A stretch of 40,966 nt of DNA, taken from positions 1-40,966 of the forward strand of contig DAOWOP010000002.1 of the NCBI GenBank assembly GCA_030642005.1, read 5' to 3'. How positions within the stretch are numbered: the stretch's first letter is position 1; the number at the start of each line of letters is the position of its first letter. Under the pieces are notes generated by a model. That model made no database searches. It was not told the DNA's origin and saw only the letters and a program-made list of their open reading frames with translations. This document shows positions 39,403-40,966 of the stretch, piece by piece. The translations under genes and the position numbers were made by a program. Source of the stretch: Planctomycetales bacterium. Lineage in GTDB: Bacteria > Planctomycetota > Phycisphaerae > SM23-33.

Positions 39403-39430
39403 CAGCCCGTACATATCTATGTGCGGGCTG
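39403..39430. repeat. Hairpin between divergent genes
   Basis: CAGCCCGTACATA (39403-39415) and TATGTGCGGGCTG (39418-39430) form a 13-bp stem with a TC loop and one G-T pair. It lies between the divergent glycosyltransferase and permease genes, so it is not an obvious terminator and may be a regulatory or dispersed palindrome. Confidence 0.5.
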
Positions 39431-39520
39431 TTACACCGCTGATGTATTTAGAATTTCCTTCCGACACTCCGTCGCGTTAGAATCTCCGGCGTAAAAGCGA
39501 TTCATTGAGGGTGAGAAAAA

Positions 39521-40966
39521 CTGGCTGGTCTTCAGCGTAAATTCGGGTTCTGGGGCGTATTCTGTATCGCCGCCGGTGCGATGATCTCTTCGGGACTATT
39601 CGTCCTGCCGGGACTGGCGTTCGCCAAGGCCGGTCCGGCGATGGTGCTGGCGTACGCGCTGGCCGGCGTGATGGTCATCCCGGCGATGCTATCCAAGGCC
39701 GAACTTGCCACCGCCATGCCCAAGAGCGGAGGCAGCTATTTCTTCATCGAGCGCAGCATGGGCCCGCTGCTGGGAACGCTGGCGGGGCTTGCCAACTGGT
39801 TCAGCATCGCCCTGAAAACCGCCTTCGCACTTATCGGTATCGGTGCATTCGCCAGGCTTGTTTTGCCCAGCGGACAGATTGGCGAATGGCCGATTAAAGG
39901 TGTCGCCATTACCTGCTGCGTGTTCTTCGCGGTTCTGAACATCCTGACCGTCAAGGGCGTAGGCCGGCTTCAAATCGTTATGGTAGCCATTCTACTGGGG
40001 ATACTGAGCGTGTTCGTCGTTGCGGGCATGCCGGCTGCGAAACACTCCCACTTCGCTGATTTTATGGACAAAGGCTGGGGCGAGGTTTTCGCGACGGCCG
40101 GGCTGGTCTTCATCTCCTACGGCGGTTTGACCAAGGTCGCCAGCGTAGCCGAAGAGGTCCACCATCCCGGACGAAACATACCGGCGGGGATGTTCCTGGC
40201 TGCACTGGTCGTTACAGCGTTCTACATCGCAGCGGCATTTATAGTGGTGGGCGTGATGAACGCCGGCGAGCTCGCCGACAACGACAACCTTACCCCGCTG
40301 AGTCTGGCGGCGGAAAAATTCATGGGGCCTGGCGGGCTGATTCTCCTGTCGGCGGCGGCGATGCTGGCGTTCATCACCACGGCCAACAGCGGCATACTGT
40401 CTGCCTCCCGCAGCCCGATGGCGATGAGCCGCGACGGACTGCTGCCGGGATTCCTCCAGAAGGTCTCGGGCCGCTTCGGCACGCCGCATGTGAGCATCCT
40501 CATCACCAGCGGCTTTATGATCGCGGTGATTGCAATACTCAGCATTCAAAACCTCGTCAAGGTCGCCAGCACGATGATGATCATGCTGTTTCTGCTGGTC
40601 AACGTAGCCGTGCTGATAATGCGAGGCAGCAAACTCCAGAACTATCGCCCGCTGTTCCGCGCGCCGCTGTACCCGTGGATACAGATTATCGGGATCGTGC
40701 TGTGCGGGTTTCTGATCGTGGAGATGGGGGCGATCCCGCTGATTACGACCGGCGCGTTCGCCCTGGCAGGGGTAATATGGTATTTCGTCTATGTCCGCCG
40801 CAGCATCAGCCGGGAAAGCGCACTTGTCTATATGGTCCGCAGCGCCGTCTCCAAGGAAATCTATCGCAGCGAACTGGAAGAGGAACTCAAGCAGATCGCC
40901 CTTGAGCGCGACGAGGTCGTCCGCGACAGGTTCGACGAACTTATCCGCCACTGCGACATCCTGGAC
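39521..40966 (+). CDS. APC-family amino acid permease (partial, runs off the window)
   Basis: The frame stays open from 39515 to the window end, giving at least 482 residues. The APC pattern is clear: FWGVFCIAAGAMISSGLFVLPGLAFAKAGP in helix 1, then LSKAELATAMPKSGGSYFF, SYGGLTKVASVAEEVHHPGRNIP and SASRSPMAMSRDGLLP, with about 12 membrane helices to residue 425. A charged cytoplasmic tail (VYMVRSAVSKEIYRSELEEELKQIA...) follows and probably leads to a further domain such as a universal stress protein fold outside the window. An in-frame TGA at 39512-39514 and no ATG, GTG or TTG before helix 1 mean that translation most likely starts at CTG 39521, with GAGGGTGAG just upstream. Confidence 0.85.
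   Translation, partial: MAGLQRKFGFWGVFCIAAGAMISSGLFVLPGLAFAKAGPAMVLAYALAGVMVIPAMLSKAELATAMPKSGGSYFFIERSMGPLLGTLAGLANWFSIALKTAFALIGIGAFARLVLPSGQIGEWPIKGVAITCCVFFAVLNILTVKGVGRLQIVMVAILLGILSVFVVAGMPAAKHSHFADFMDKGWGEVFATAGLVFISYGGLTKVASVAEEVHHPGRNIPAGMFLAALVVTAFYIAAAFIVVGVMNAGELADNDNLTPLSLAAEKFMGPGGLILLSAAAMLAFITTANSGILSASRSPMAMSRDGLLPGFLQKVSGRFGTPHVSILITSGFMIAVIAILSIQNLVKVASTMMIMLFLLVNVAVLIMRGSKLQNYRPLFRAPLYPWIQIIGIVLCGFLIVEMGAIPLITTGAFALAGVIWYFVYVRRSISRESALVYMVRSAVSKEIYRSELEEELKQIALERDEVVRDRFDELIRHCDILD

Overview
The window looks like chromosomal DNA of a planctomycete, most likely of the Phycisphaerae type. The reasons are its fairly high GC content, several exported proteins ending in PEP-CTERM tails, pseudopilin-like proteins with an FTLVELLVVV leader, an anaerobic-style ferrous iron uptake locus, and many intergenic palindromic repeats made of short tandem units. 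I found no rRNA, tRNA, CRISPR array, transposase, integrase or phage gene. The taxonomic call is inference from gene content only.

Left part (1-11.9 kb): a large membrane VWA protein, a small unknown protein, a HAMP histidine kinase without a partner regulator, a small membrane protein, a B12-binding radical SAM enzyme, a discoidin-like lipoprotein, a 46-residue zinc ribbon, cinA, and a divergent pair formed by a PEP-CTERM protein and a XylR-like (sugar-binding plus AraC) regulator. The pair has clear promoters and a palindromic operator candidate between them.

Middle part (11.9-26.2 kb), nearly all on the + strand: a metal-homeostasis island. It holds a DtxR-like repressor with a FeoA domain, feoA, feoB, a 53-residue Cys-rich FeoB partner, an 82-residue unknown with hemP, an exported His-rich FmdE-like protein, an exported CbiK/CbiX-like chelatase, a long-chain flavodoxin with DUF2023, a 2[4Fe-4S] ferredoxin, a Fur-family regulator and a ZIP transporter. 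Interleaved are three PEP-CTERM proteins, two pseudopilin-like proteins and a membrane protein. The dtxR and hemP promoters share -35/-10 elements at the same spacing and a similar downstream sequence, which suggests common control. The genes may form a ferrous iron and tetrapyrrole/metal acquisition system with surface components. That functional link is the most interesting hypothesis here, and it is not proven.

Right part (26.2-41 kb): tyrA (prephenate dehydrogenase), accA, a frameshifted membrane protein, and a minus-strand run of creatininase-like, membrane protein, sugar isomerase, trpB and trpA. Then come an exported ADP-ribosylglycohydrolase-like PEP-CTERM protein, a heparinase II/III-like lyase translationally coupled to a GT2-GtrA glycosyltransferase, and the start of an APC permease that runs off the end and seems to begin at a CTG codon.

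A recurring theme is dispersed inverted repeats built from 7-, 8- or 9-base units. Several begin exactly at the stop codon of the neighbouring gene.
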